A stretch of 64,000 nt of DNA from assembly GCF_000224145.3 (NCBI RefSeq), contig NC_020172.2:3889557-3953556 (forward strand). The letters run 5' to 3'. The notes beneath the pieces are model-generated. The model ran no database searches. It saw nothing but the letters and a program-made list of their open reading frames with translations, and was not told the origin of the DNA. Shown here piece by piece: positions 1-13,154 of the stretch. Numbering within the stretch: position 1 is the first letter of the stretch; each line of letters opens with the position of its first letter. Position numbers and translations under genes: made by a program. Origin of the DNA: Ciona intestinalis (taxonomy: Eukaryota; Chordata; Ascidiacea; Phlebobranchia; Cionidae).

Positions 1-361
1 TGAAAAAACAATAGCAACTATAGGCACCAACTTTTTTTAAATGCAGGGGAGGTAAGGAAAACTAAACCCGCATTGCAATGGAAAAATTTGTTTTAATGAT
101 TACTGATTAATGCAGTGCAAAAAATCCCATGCCACTCCAGGTTTGGCTTCTATGATATTAACATAAGAAACAGAGCTATTTGCAATCTTCGTCTAGAAAC
201 ATATAATAGGATGTCGGTGGGAGTCATGAGGATACGGTTTTATAATTCTTTAAATTTTTTTGTTTACTACCAAATGGGATGAGAAAATAGAGTAAGTAGG
301 TATCCCATCTTCCCCCACATTACTGTATCTGTATAATAAAAATAACATAGAAATTACCAAC

Positions 362-2813
362 CTTGTAATTGGTCCAAAACTGAAGGTTTTGGTATTAACT
401 CGATTCACTGAATTTGCTGCGATTGTGTCAATTTTTACGTAAGGTTTTTCCCTCCATGGAGGAAAAGTGCTGGTAGCTACGTCTCCGTCCGCTTCGTAGT
501 AAAACATATTGAAGGTTTCTTTGCACTGAGTTTTTTTCATGTTATCGGGCAATGTGTCATGTGAACAGTGGTTTATGGAGAATTCTACATCTAAATGAAT
601 CAGCTTGCCATCACTGTAAAATGAAGAAGGTAGTTGTTAGAAAAAGTGAAATACATATTCTGTATTGGTGAGGTACAACAGTGACACATGCATTGGACAC
701 AGGATTACTCCTACTTAAAAATGAATAAAAATAGTTGTTAACAATATAAAACAATCTTTTCTATATGGGTAAGGTCTTGGGGCTACGCATATCATGGGAC
801 CTAGAAGTCAGATTTAATCAATTACCCTGAAAATATATTTATATATAGCTTTTTAAAACAAAGTTTAACAAACCATGCAAACAGTTTGTTTTAAAAATTA
901 TAAAATGTAGATGGGCCTATGCTGTACGGATTTTTTTTAAATACAGTTTAACAAACCGCGCATCAATGTAGGGTGATCGGATCCAGTTATCCGATTCCAC
1001 AGTTGTATCTTCTTGAGGACAAACTTGATAAGATCGTATTGTTGTTCGATGGCCTTCATCGTAACTGCTTACTTCTTCCCACTGTAAGGAAAAGGAACAA
1101 AAAATATAAAAGTCCTGGGATGCTGGTTTCATAACATGGCCAGAACCCCTATAATATTGGTTTATGATAGATACTATATAGTACTATGGTGTAATATAGG
1201 GTAATGTTAGTGCACAATATTTCTTAATTGTGTTTTGAAGATTTAAAACATTTTTTTGAGTCGTGAGGCTACGGTTTTATAATTCTGTAATTAAAAGCAG
1301 TGCAGTAAAAATGGGAAACCATTAGCACCAAAAACCCATATTTCCTGATCAAGTTTTAAGCACACTCTTTTTTTAGCGTTGGTAGATATTCTGCATTGTT
1401 TTAATCAGAATATATTTTAATGTGTCGAAAAAACAACCCACAAAATACAAACAGCCTATCTGTTTTTCAATGACATGGAAATATTATATATAATGTGTTT
1501 TTCAGTTATTTAAAAAGGAAAAGAAAATTTTTAAGATATAAATTTCCCAAAAAACAACTTCACTACAACATTATAGCCTATTAAAAATGTTTTTCATAGG
1601 ACTATGAACCTAACTGACACAATCCATTCAATATCCTATTATGTATAATAACATAATGATTTAATATTTTAAACACTCGTGTTCGCTTGTGAACAAATAC
1701 AAAACTTATGAAAGAATACAAGGTATTTGAACAACGATGAAACTCGTATTTGTTCAATAAGTTGACATAAGGTGTGTTATAAAGAAAATATAATAGCACA
1801 CTTACACCAATTCCTGTTGAAAATGGTGTCCATTTAAGATCTGTTGTGGCAGATTTACTGTTGTATAAGTCCACTGTAAATCAAGATAGAATACATTAAA
1901 ATGCTAATCCTTTAGCAGGTGACCAGTGAAAATTTTGGTCTTTTACTGGACACTAGGTAAAGGCTTACCCAATAAACTAATTAGGTTAAGTTACAGTTTT
2001 ATAGATTCATTATGTAACAACAATCAACAATAAACATTAACATTTAAAATAATAAATGATTAAATTTTGAAATTCACATATTTATCCTTGCACGAGGGGC
2101 AACCTTAAACACTAAAATAAAAGTCCCATTTGAAGACCTCATATCTGCTATTGAGTTATAAGGTTTTTAACTTTATGGGTGTTTTAATATTTTTGTTTTG
2201 TTTTAACTTTTTCTGTATACATTGATAATATGATTAAAACATGAGCTTCCGTTAGGCTGATGTCATTACTGATAAATGAATAAATGTAACATATTTATCC
2301 TTGCAAGCGGGGCAACTACAGCCATTATAACACAGGTGTTTTGTTTCATACACCTCATACATGCTAGCAAGTTATCATGTATGTAACTTTGTGAATAATT
2401 ATTTGAGGAGATTTTGTCATTTTACCTAATGTATGGTTGACAATTTAGACAACTCCCAAGAAACCACTGGCTTTGCCGTTAAGTTTCTTGCTCAAGGATA
2501 CATTTGCTTACAATAGTAGCAGCATCAAACAAGTCTAAACCACTGAGCTAGACTTATTATCATAACATAAGAAGTGTATTTAACATTTGCTGTTGATTTC
2601 CTTCTCTTCATTTTTTAAATAATATGATCTTCGCTATCGTTTTCAAAGGAACAAATGAAAAAGTATGCTATGTATTATAATATGTAAAATTAAACACTGT
2701 CATTTAAACCCAAAAGCTCATAATATATACAAGTCAAAAATTAAAAACAAAAACAACTTACTTGTTTCGCTTGCACATCCCACCACAAGAAGCATGAATA
2801 CAAACCTTTCCAT
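362..2813 (-). CDS. Eph receptor tyrosine kinase, ligand-binding domain exons (copy 1, 3' end outside window)
   Basis: Four phase-compatible exons on the minus strand: 2762-2813, 1806-1873, 957-1081 and 362-613. Exon 1 encodes a start and signal peptide (MERFVFMLLVVGCASET). Exons 2-4 encode the ephrin-binding jellyroll: 'ETMDLYNSKSATTDLKW', then 'WEEVSSYDE' and 'RSYQVC', then 'CKETFNMFYYEAD' and 'VKIDTIAA'. These are hallmark strings of Eph ectodomains and look somewhat closer to EphB than EphA (recall-based). The gene would bind membrane-bound ephrins at cell contacts. The rest of the protein (Cys-rich, FNIII, kinase, SAM) would lie left of the window, after the donor at 361. Each junction keeps frame (phases 1, 0, 2). 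A near-identical copy lies at 4061-5854 beyond a gap and is probably the other allele. Confidence 0.88.
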
Positions 2814-3019
2814 TTTCCAGAATTAAATTAAAATACTGATAATTACCAAACCATGAGCACCAATTACTAGACTATTTACAATTCTCTATACACCCTAAAA
2901 GTCAAAATCAACTAACATCATTTGTAATGTGAGGTAAGATGGAACACAGCTAGCTAAGTAGCTATATCCAATATTTCCTGATTGTGTTTTAAACAATGGT
3001 GTTAGTGAAGAATCCTTTC

Positions 3020-3120
3020 CCCACCATTTGCTAACCACTATCCCCTAACCCCTATAACCACTAACCCACTAACCATCATTATCAACACCTAACCCCCTAA
3101 CCACCAACCACTATCACTTT
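3020..3120. repeat. CTAACC-rich degenerate tract upstream of Eph exon 1
   Basis: A C/A-rich tract with repeated 'ctaacc' and 'ccctaacc' words, resembling a degenerate telomere-type or minisatellite sequence. It recurs at 6063-6160 in the second copy. Confidence 0.6.
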
Positions 3121-3552
3121 CCACCAGCCTATTCTGCTATTTACCGGTGGATTCTTCACTTCACTTGTGCCTAGACAGTTACCAACGCTCTTTTAAAATC
3201 GCGGAGAGACGGTAGAAAGAGTAAAACCATGTCCCATCTTACCCCACTCTACAATATTACATTTTTATAAACAACGTGGCGAAATAAACTGCGTAAATAA
3301 ACAAACCATGCACCATTGCCTTTGTAAAGGTAAAGTATATAAAGGCTATGCGTACACCGGAAACGAATGCAGTTACCCACGTTTAACACAGTAGCTGAAA
3401 GCCGCACATGTTGGTTTACAAACTTAACATTCCAACGGCGTTTTCTCCTGCGCAGTTGCTTGGTGTTATCTATCGCCAACTAATGGTGGATTTCACGTGC
3501 ATCGTCTCGCTAATGGGGACCGTTCTGCTGCATTGGGGGACATGTGTCTGAC

Positions 3553-4052
3553 NNNNNNNNNNNNNNNNNNNNNNNNNNNNNNNNNNNNNNNNNNNNNNNN
3601 NNNNNNNNNNNNNNNNNNNNNNNNNNNNNNNNNNNNNNNNNNNNNNNNNNNNNNNNNNNNNNNNNNNNNNNNNNNNNNNNNNNNNNNNNNNNNNNNNNNN
3701 NNNNNNNNNNNNNNNNNNNNNNNNNNNNNNNNNNNNNNNNNNNNNNNNNNNNNNNNNNNNNNNNNNNNNNNNNNNNNNNNNNNNNNNNNNNNNNNNNNNN
3801 NNNNNNNNNNNNNNNNNNNNNNNNNNNNNNNNNNNNNNNNNNNNNNNNNNNNNNNNNNNNNNNNNNNNNNNNNNNNNNNNNNNNNNNNNNNNNNNNNNNN
3901 NNNNNNNNNNNNNNNNNNNNNNNNNNNNNNNNNNNNNNNNNNNNNNNNNNNNNNNNNNNNNNNNNNNNNNNNNNNNNNNNNNNNNNNNNNNNNNNNNNNN
4001 NNNNNNNNNNNNNNNNNNNNNNNNNNNNNNNNNNNNNNNNNNNNNNNNNNNN
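3553..4052. other. assembly gap (500 N)
   Basis: A run of 500 N, a round placeholder length. Matching sequence (949-3552 and 4053-6597) lies on both sides. Confidence 0.99.
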
Positions 4053-4060
4053 TAACAAAC

Positions 4061-5854
4061 CGCGCATCAATGTAGGGTGATCGGATCCAGTTATCCGATT
4101 CCACAGTTGTATCTTCTTGAGGACAAACTTGATAAGATCGTATTGTTGTTCGATGGCCTTCATCGTAACTGCTTACTTCTTCCCACTGTAAGGAAAAGGA
4201 ACAAAAAATATAAAAGTCCTGGGATGCTGGTTTCATAACATGGCCAGAACCCCTATAATATTGGTTTATGATAGATACTATATAGTACTATGGTGTAATA
4301 TAGGGTAATGTTAGTGCACAATATTTCTTAATTGTGTTTTGAAGATTTAAAACATTTTTTTGAGTCGTGAGGCTACGGTTTTATAATTCTGTAATTAAAA
4401 GCAGTGCAGTAAAAATGGGAAACCATTAGCACCAAAAACCCATATTTCCTGATCAAGTTTTAAGCACACTCTTCTTTTAGCGTTGGTAGATATTCTGCAT
4501 TGTTTTAATCAGAATATATTTTAATGTGTCGAAAAAACAACCCACAAAATACAAACAGCCTATCTTTTTTTCAATGACATGCAAATATTATATATAATGT
4601 GTTTTTCAGTTATTTAAAAAGGAAAAGAAAATTTTTAAGATATAAATTTCCCAAAAAACAACTTCACTACAACATTATAGCCTATTCAAAATGTTTTTCA
4701 TAAGACTATGAACCTAACTGACACAATCCATTCAATATCCTATTATGTATAATAACATAATGATTTAATATTTTAAACACTCATGTTCGCATGTGAACAA
4801 ATACAAAACTTATGAAAGAATACGAGGTATTTGAACAACAATGAAACTCGTATTTGTTCAATAAGTTGACATAAGGTGTGTTATAAAGAAAATATAATAG
4901 CACACTTACACCAATTCCTGTTGAAAATGGTGTCCATTTAAGATCTGTTGTGGCAGATTTACTGTTGTATAAGTCCACTGTAAATTAGGATAGAATACAT
5001 TAAAATGCTAATCCTTTAGCTGGTGACCAGTAAAAATTATGTTTTTTTTACTGGTTAAGGATTAGGTTACTCATTAAAATTTATTATGTTAAAAAAGTGC
5101 ATTTTCATAGATTTATAATTTTACAATAATAAATATTTAGTGTCACTTATTTATCCCTGCAAGGGTAACTTTAAAAATAAAACAAAAGTGTCCTGTTTCA
5201 CACACCTCATGCCTGCTGTTGAATTTTTACTTTTGCTAACTTTATGGGTGACTGTGAATGTGATTGTTTCAAACTATTTCTGTATGGCTGACACTTATTT
5301 ATTAAATGAATGTAACTTATTTATTGAATAAATGTAACTTATTTAACCTTGCGTGACGGGGCAATGACAGTCTTTATAACACGGGTGTTGTTTTATACAC
5401 ATCGTGCACGCTTACGAGTTACCTCATATGTAACTTTGTGGGCGATTAATTTGGAGCATTTTGTTTTTCTATTATGGCTGACAATTTAGACAACCCACTG
5501 GGTTTAAGAAATTGCTGTTAAGTGTCTTGACCAAGAATACATATGCTGACAATGATAGCAGCACCAAAATGTTAAATCACTAAGGTAGATATATTGTCAT
5601 AACATAAGAAGTGTATTTAACAACTTGATTTGCTGTTGATTTCCTTCTCTTTATTTTTTATAGGTCTATAACATAATCTTTGCTATGGTTTTTGAAAAGA
5701 TAAGTAAAAATTAGGTTATGTATTATAATATGAGAATTTAAATACTGTTATAATTTAAAACCCAAAAGCTTATATACAAGCCAAAAAGAAAAAACAACTT
5801 ACTTGTTTCGCTTGCACATCCCACCACAAGAAACATGAATACAAACCTTTCCAT
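4061..5854 (-). CDS. Eph receptor 5' exons, second copy (probable alternative haplotype)
   Basis: Exons 5803-5854, 4910-4977 and 4061-4185 repeat exons 1-3 of the Eph gene, with the same lengths, splice sites and phases. The signal peptide differs by one residue (MERFVFMFLVV here against MERFVFMLLVV in copy 1). Exon 4 is missing because sequence is lost in the N gap at 3553-4052. The upstream region to about 6660 also matches the region upstream of copy 1. The copy is incomplete and directly flanks a gap, so it is better read as an uncollapsed haplotype than as a paralogue, although a true recent tandem duplication cannot be excluded. Confidence 0.75.
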
Positions 5855-6597
5855 TTTCCAGAATTAAATTAAAATACTGATAATTACCAAACCATGAGCA
5901 CCAATTACTAGACTATTTACAATTCTCTATAAACCCTAAAAGTCAAAATCAACTAACATCATTTGTAATGTTAGGTAAGATGGAACACAGCTAGCTAAGT
6001 AGCTATATCCAATATTTCCTGATTGTGTTTTAAACAATGGTGATAGTGAAGAATCCTTTCCCCGCCATTTGCTAACCACTATCCCCTAACCCCTATAACC
6101 ACTAACCCACTAACCATCATTATCAACACCTAACCCCCTAACCACCAACCACTATCACTTTCCACCAGCCTATTCTGCTATTTACCGGTGGATTCTTCAC
6201 ATCACTTGTGCCTAGACAGTTACCAACGCTCTTTTAAAATCGCGGCTAAATGAGACGGTAGAAAGAGTAAAACCATGTCCCATCTTACCCCACTCTACAA
6301 TATTACATTTTTATAAACAACGTGGCGAAATAAACTGCGTAAATAAACAAACCATGCACCATTGCCTTTGTAGAAGTAAAGTATATAAAGGCTATGCGTA
6401 CACCGGAAACGAATGCAGTTACCCACGTTTAACACAGTAGCTGAAAGCCGCACATGTTGGTTTACAAACTTAACATTCCAACGGCGTTTTCTCCTGGGCA
6501 GTTGCTTGGTGTTTATCTATCGCCAACTAATGGTGGATTTCACGTGCATCGTCTCGCTAATGGGGACCGTTTCTGCTGCATTGGCGGACAATGTGTC

Positions 6598-9349
6598 TGA
6601 CCAGAAATACTTTGTTTATGTTTGTTTATGTATCTCTGGTCCAACCTTTTAGATTAAAACCAGTACTTTTGTTAAAACAATCTATAATTTAGGTAGGTTC
6701 TTGGGTATATAGTAGGTTGGGGCAAGATGGGACACGTAAGCACATATTGCCCAATATTTTCAAATTCGTAATAGATGGGGGGTTTTGGGTGCTACCATGG
6801 GTTAATACCATCATTTATTTACTATCTGACAAAAAATCATAAATATATTAAAACACACGAGAAGTTATTTAACGATTCGCACAGCAAGTGTAATTTTACA
6901 AATTCGAAAACACACAGGGTAAGACAGGACAGTTTTTATTGTTAATTTTTTATCAGTAAGTGAATTTATTAATGGGACTACACGTAAATACCCCGAAGTA
7001 ATACTGTACGCTTTGAAAAGCTAGTTTAAACATTTTACATGTAGAAAGGTTATGAATTTCAAAACTGCTTTACAATGAAGCAAATTCGTCAAAAATATGA
7101 CCGGCAAATGTGTTTAAAACCCTAACAAAACGTCGTCGATTTATAATATGGAACGGTGGGGGGAAAGTTTACCTATTCAATTGTTTTTTTTAAAAAAAAA
7201 CGGTAGATGGCAGCAGAGAAACATTTAAACGTCATACAATTTAGTGACGGAGTTGGAGCAATTGCCGATAAGTGTACCTATGGGTTACAGCCAGGCGTAC
7301 TTACCACTTTGCCACGGCGCCGGAATTTGATTAAATGCCTAAAACAAAATCCAAATTCCAGATTATCCTCATTTTAAATCATTTATATAAATGAACTACT
7401 CAAGTCTTAACTAAAGCCTGCGATATAGTTGGACTTAATACTTTTGTTTAATCAAGTTAGCTTATAAGCAAAGTGGGCCGGCATGACAGTGGTTTGAACG
7501 ATTAACAACGCTCTTTTGAGGCACGAGAATACGCTTATAATTCTGTAAATATTCTTTATTTACTACCAAATGGGTCGAGAAAAGAGAATGACAACATGTC
7601 CCATCTTACCCCACTCTACTACATTCGTATCTGTCTGATTATTTATGGTAAATGTATTGGCAATGCCCTATGTTTGTCAAGCATGTTGTTTCAACTTATC
7701 GATTTTTGTTCCATGGCAGCAGGTGCTAATTTTATTTATAAAAACACCTGCTAATTAATATTATTTTGAGATGTTAGGTACATTTATTCATTCTAAATAT
7801 TTTTTTACGGGCTGTTTTTCTCAAACTTTAAAAGAGACCAGTTTTTAAAATCTTAGTACCATAGGGTAAAATGGGATACCGTTAGCACCTAAAACCCTTA
7901 TTTCCTGATAATACTTTTAGAGTCGTATGGATACGAATTTATAATTATTTGATAGTTCTTTGTTTACTACCAAATGTTTACTACTTGTTTACTATTGAGA
8001 AATGGAATGAAAAGATGTCCCACCTTTCCCATCCTATTATATATATATTCCGTACTGTATTGAATAGGCCATAGTGAAATGTAGCGTCTCATACACCATA
8101 GCTAAGTAAGTGTATACTGTAGATTCAGAAGGGCCCTCTCTCAATCCCATTCCTAAGCCTTGCTTCACTAACCTGATTATGACGCTAAGGCGGAAACAAT
8201 TTGTATTGTGACGTAAATTTCGTTCCCACGGAGTTATTCCTACTTTAGCGTCGCGTTGGATTGCTCCGTACGAACAAAGAAATCGACTTGATTGTGTATT
8301 TTCATTGTACAAGGGCCCCTTAGTCGGCGGATTCGTTGCGCTGTATGCCGTTGTTAAAGGCCATTGATTAAATGAAAGCAGAAGAGAAACTAGTTCATTT
8401 TCGATAGCAGAAATGTATTTTAGCGTTTAGTATGCTCAGAGCTTTTATTGATTTTCCGGTATATATATTAATATCACACCCGCTTGATTTAACGCAGCAT
8501 AAATGGAAATTGAGTGCATTTTAGTTATAATAGTACAGATTAAGCGGTAATACTTTATACAGATTGGAATATCTTTACTCATTATTTTATATGTTGAACT
8601 TAGTACCAGCTATAGTTAGTTGCTATGACGGACTCGAGATGTTTGGTGAAGTTAACTAGCAACGAGGTAACACTTGATACTCTACTTATTCTTGAAGTGG
8701 GTTTTGAACGTTTGTTGTTGGAATGACTATTTATAACATACTGGTTTATTTAATCAATTGTGAACGTTATAGACTGAAAACAATATATAGTAGGGCGGGG
8801 GAAGATGAGACAGCATAAGCACATAATATCCAAATATCCTGATCGTGTTTTAAACAATTAAAAACGGTCTATAGAAGTCGTAAGAATACGGTTTAATAAT
8901 TCTTTGAATGTTCTTTGTTTACTACCAAATGGGACGAGAAATAGAATAAAAAGGTGTCCCAGGGGTGGACGGTGCATGCTTTTTATTCTATTTTTTTGTT
9001 CTATTTGGTTGAAAAAAAGAATAATCAGAGAATTATATAATGGTTTAGTTCCGCGACTTTTAAAGAGCGTTCTTAAACGTTTGAAACACGATAAAAAAAT
9101 ATGGGATTTAGGTGCAGAAAGTATCCGATCTTAACCCACTTTACTATATGTTTAATTTAGCGATCCTATAGCGCTTATTGCGATGTCCCTAAATGACGTC
9201 ACACACTGTTGATCTAAATATTGACTTATGATTTGTGGTTGAGAACACTTGAGCTTTTGTACGGCATGACAAAGAATTTCACCGATAACATACCGTACTG
9301 ATTTCCTTACATTTGTCATTCGCTGTAAACTGTGGTTGTTTTTTCGTAG
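6598..9349. other. intergenic region with degraded repeat copies
   Basis: No coding exon could be supported. The stretch holds several partial palindromic repeats (about 6711-6775, 7490-7622, 7860-8040 and 8789-9148), seen as 'gggacac...' and 'gtcccatcttaccccactctac' ends. A 91-codon minus-strand frame at 8037-8312 has no recognisable domain. A 5' exon of the coiled-coil gene that starts at 9350 may lie here, but I could not place it. Confidence 0.6.
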
Positions 9350-11426
9350 ACCGCGGACGAAAATATGAAGATGAAATACTTTCGAGCGGTGCAGGAGGCC
9401 GAACTATGGAAGCAGAGGTAATTTAAATACTTATAGGACAACTTGTAATTTACTTTATCTTCGCGTGGCGGGAAATGACAGTCGTTATATTTAGGGGTGT
9501 TCTGTTTTAAAGAAAAGGCACGAAGTGTATGAAATAGAACACCCGTGTTATATAACGACTGTCGCTCTCTTGCCACAAAAGGATAAAACAAGTAACATTC
9601 ATTTAGATTATATATAATCATAACATTAACCTACTTTTGGGCGTAAATATGTATTTTTGGGCAAGACACTTAATGGCCATTGCTTCAACACGGTGGTCAC
9701 CAATGATTTGTCAAGATTGTCAGTCATACCGAAAAAAATCTCCCGCTCCGCAATAACTCTAACCGGAAATTAATTACATGAGTATTATAACGACTGTAGT
9801 TGCTCCGTGATGCGAAGATAAATAAATGTCATTCATCCATTCATTCAAACATAGTCTGAACACAAATGCTTCTTAACAATAGTTACACCCTATGTAATAA
9901 GTATGTTGTTAAATACACAGTCGCACACCCACTTTATTTAAATATTAAATAGATTTTAAACTTGTTTGAGCAAACTTTGCCAATGAAGTATTTTTTGTGA
10001 CGTCATTTTCTGTGACGACATTTTCTATGACGTCATTTTTAGACGTATATTTTTTTATTTTTTTTATGACGTAAATGACTGAACCTCATATATCAATTCC
10101 AATAGGTATTATGAGGTAACGAATGAAAAAGTCGCGCAGCTACGAAATATTGAATCAAGTTTAATGGTTTTGGAAGCAAAGTTACAAGCAGAGAGAAGAG
10201 ACATTGAAAAAAGATTGCATAAGCAATATCGAACAATAAAAGAACAAAAGAGAAAAATTGGTATAATTTATCGTTATTTTTTCGTTTTTTTTGGCCCCAA
10301 TCTCTTATTTTCCAATCGTGCTTCTAAGCAATTAAAAAAAACAACGTTTTTATACAGTCACCACCCTACGATTTGTTTAAATATGTTTGTTTACTGCCAA
10401 AGGAAACAAAAAAAGAAAACGAAAACATATCCCATTTTACCCCATTCTATTATACTATGCTTATAATTTAAACTAATTGTGTATATTCATTTTTTGTACG
10501 AGATGTTACATAATCAAAATAATTATATAGTAGGGTGGAGAAAGATGGGACACCGTTAGCACATAGTATTTAAATATCCTGATTATGTTTTAAACAATAA
10601 AGAATGGTCTATGGGAGTTTTAAGGGGACAGCTTTTTAATTCTTTAAACGTTCTTGGTTTACTACCAAATGGGACGAGATAATGAAAAGGTGTCCTATCT
10701 CCCCCCACCCTACTATATCACAGTTAAACGTTCTCTTTTGCAGCAAAATTAACAACAGCAAATCAGAAGCTCTTAACAGGGATGATGAAATTAAGGTATG
10801 ATTGAATGAATATAAGTTACTTTATCCTCGAAGCTATAGTTGGTATCATTTGGGTTTAACACCTCATGCCAGCTTGCGAGAGACCATGTATGTTACTTTG
10901 TGGGTGAATATTTTTTTTGGATTTTTTATGCGAATGAATCTCTTACTTTAATCTCGCATGGCTGGAAAGCGACAGTCGGTATATAACACGGGTGTTAATA
11001 CACCTTGTGCCAGCCTACAGCTACCATGTATGTTACTTTGTAGGTGAATATTTTGGGGGAATTTTATGTACGGCTGAGAATTTGGAAAACCTATGGTGAC
11101 CACTTGGTTCGAGCATTTTTTTAACATTGTTTAATATTAATCTTGCACTAATCATTTTTTTATATTTTAGTCAAAATTCGATGATTAGTTCAAAATCAAC
11201 GTCTGATGCGTCATACCAAAGTCACGCACCACCGAATTATAAATCAGTCAACCGTGTCGAATCTCAACCAATCATGAGGCCGAGCTGTAAATCGGAATTT
11301 TCACCGGCCCACCGAAGCGTGAAATTCGAAGACAATTTATTACGTCATAAAGGAAATTCGAAAACTCATCGCTCGAAAAGTTTGCCCATGAACAAATGCG
11401 TAGTTCGCCATACCACAACGTGTTAG
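9350..11426 (+). CDS. small coiled-coil protein, unidentified (5' end uncertain)
   Basis: Four phase-compatible exons: 9350-9417, 10106-10260, 10744-10795 and 11171-11426, ending in TAG. The joined product starts in frame with residues around 'ENMKMKYFRAVQEAELWKQR'. It continues as a charged heptad-like coiled coil ('NEKVAQLRNIESSL', 'ERRDIEKRLHKQYRTIKEQ', 'KLTTANQKLLTGMMKL'). A basic, Ser/Pro-rich tail follows ('SSKSTSDASYQS', 'KTHRSKSLPMNKC'). The order of coiled coil, Ser-rich segment, then a basic 'KSL' motif faintly recalls CCDC92-type proteins, but this is too weak to name it. The start may be the ATG inside the first listed exon (9365), with a spliced or trans-spliced 5' UTR, or an upstream exon may be missing. 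Function unknown. Confidence 0.68.
10525..10718. mobile_element. palindromic MITE (family A), near intact
   Basis: Inverted ends 'tatagtagggtggagaaaga' and 'tctccccccaccctactata'. It lies in an intron of the coiled-coil gene. Confidence 0.8.
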
Positions 11427-11485
11427 CACACGATAAACATAATGACACCTTACTTTATGACCATGTATTGACATGCCCGTTCAAA

Positions 11486-11692
11486 TATATAGTATAGGGT
11501 GGGGAAAGATGGGACACTTTTTCAATCAATTTTATCGTCCCATTTGTGAGTTGTGAGAACAAAAAAACATTGAGGGAATTATAAAACTATATTCTCACGA
11601 CTCCCATAAACCGTTGTTAATTGTTTAAAACACAATCAGAAAATTAGGATATTATGTACCGAAGGTGTCCCGTCTTCTCCCACTGTACTATT
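11486..11692. mobile_element. palindromic MITE (family A)
   Basis: Ends 'tatagggtggggaaagatgg' and 'cgtcttctcccactgtacta'. Reverse orientation body ('gactcccataaaccgttgtt'). Confidence 0.75.
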
Positions 11693-11745
11693 ATGTTAAC
11701 ATACTCGCATTGGAAAGTCGGGCAGTTTAGTAATGCTGAATACTG

Positions 11746-11919
11746 CATAGTACTGTGGGGTAAGATGGAATACTGTTTGCACATAATATCCCATATTTCC
11801 TGACCGTGTTTTCAACAATTTACTACGCACTTTTAGACCTGTAAATAATCTGTGTTTACTATTTAATGGGACGAGTATAGAGAAAAATCATATCCCATGT
11901 TGCCCCACCCTACTATATG
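11746..11919. mobile_element. palindromic MITE (family A), shortened
   Basis: Ends 'atagtactgtggggtaagat' and 'catgttgccccaccctacta'. Confidence 0.7.
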
Positions 11920-12574
11920 TGGTTACAGAAGTAAAACAGGGGCTTCACTAATGTATGTTGCTAAACATAAAATGCAGTTTCTCTGCCCTACTTCAATGTA
12001 ACGACTAATACCATGTCCTTTTTCTTTTAAAATTACTTATAATGAGATTATATACGCTGCACTTCGTCTTATTGCTCTTTTATAAATGTTGTTCGTGTCT
12101 TAAATAAATGAAAAAAAGGAAGAAAAATAAAAAATGCGTTTAAGAGTTTCTGAAAAAAATTGTTCATTTCATATTTTAGGCATACACAATGTATTGAAAA
12201 ATTTAAACTGTAAATTACGGTATTTTTATCTTTTAAATAAGAGAAGTACTTGAAATTATTCTAATTTGTAATTTTACATAACTAAGAAATAACTGTTTTG
12301 ACATACGTATATGAAAACAAAATTTTCTGAAAGTTTAAAAAGTAACATTAAGAATTTTTGCTGCGAAAAATTTGCCCTGATAAATGTTGCTTTTGTAAAT
12401 ATAATCTCTGCGTTAAGTAATGTCTGGTTGATTCAAAACGTTAAAAAAAATGAATGAATGAATGTAAGAATGAATGTAACTTACTTTATCCTCGCGTGGC
12501 CGGAAAACGACAGTCGTTATCACACGGGTTTAACACCTCGTGCCAAGCTTACGAGTTGCCATGTGGTTACTTAG

Positions 12575-12624
12575 NNNNNNNNNNNNNNNNNNNNNNNNNN
12601 NNNNNNNNNNNNNNNNNNNNNNNN
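12575..12624. other. assembly gap (50 N)
   Basis: A run of 50 N. Sequence near 12240-12450 recurs at about 12631-12840, so the gap separates two versions of the same stretch. Confidence 0.99.
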
Positions 12625-12958
12625 ATCCCTAAGAGAAGTACTTGAAATTATTCCAATTTGTAATTTTACATAGCTAAAAATCAACTGTTTTAACATACGT
12701 ATATGAAAACAAAATTTTCTGAAAGTTTGAAAAGTAACATTAAGAATTTTTGCAGCGAAAAATTTGCCCTGATAAATGTTGCTTTTGTAAATTTAATCTC
12801 TGCGTTAAATAATGTCTGATTGATTCAAAACGTTAAAAAAAATTATAAATCAAGAACTTTAATGCAAAAGAACGCTTTGTCTCAGGCAAAGATAAACCAG
12901 ACTGCCAGGATTAAAATGTATTTCTATATTTTTTTTAGAAAAAAAATGAAAAGAAATA

Positions 12959-13154
12959 TATATATAGCATGGTGGGGTAAGATGGGACACCTTTAGCACA
13001 TAACATCCAAACACCCTAATCGTGTTTTAAGGAATTAACAACGGTCTATGGGAGTCGTGAGGAATCAGTTTTAATTTTTTTTGAATGTTCTTTGTTTGCT
13101 ACAAAATGGTACGAGAAAATAAAAGGTGTCCCATCTTTCTCCACACCCCACTAT
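12959..13154. mobile_element. palindromic MITE (family A)
   Basis: Ends 'tatatagcatggtggggtaa' and 'catctttctccacaccccac'. Confidence 0.72.

Noticed and set aside
3493..4236. Long open frames running through the N gap at 3553-4052
   Set aside because: The frames exist only because N codons contain no stops. The real coding part is the Eph exon 4061-4185.
8037..8312. 91-codon minus-strand frame in the intergenic region
   Set aside because: No recognisable domain, no splice context, and it overlaps a decayed MITE end; not supported as a gene.
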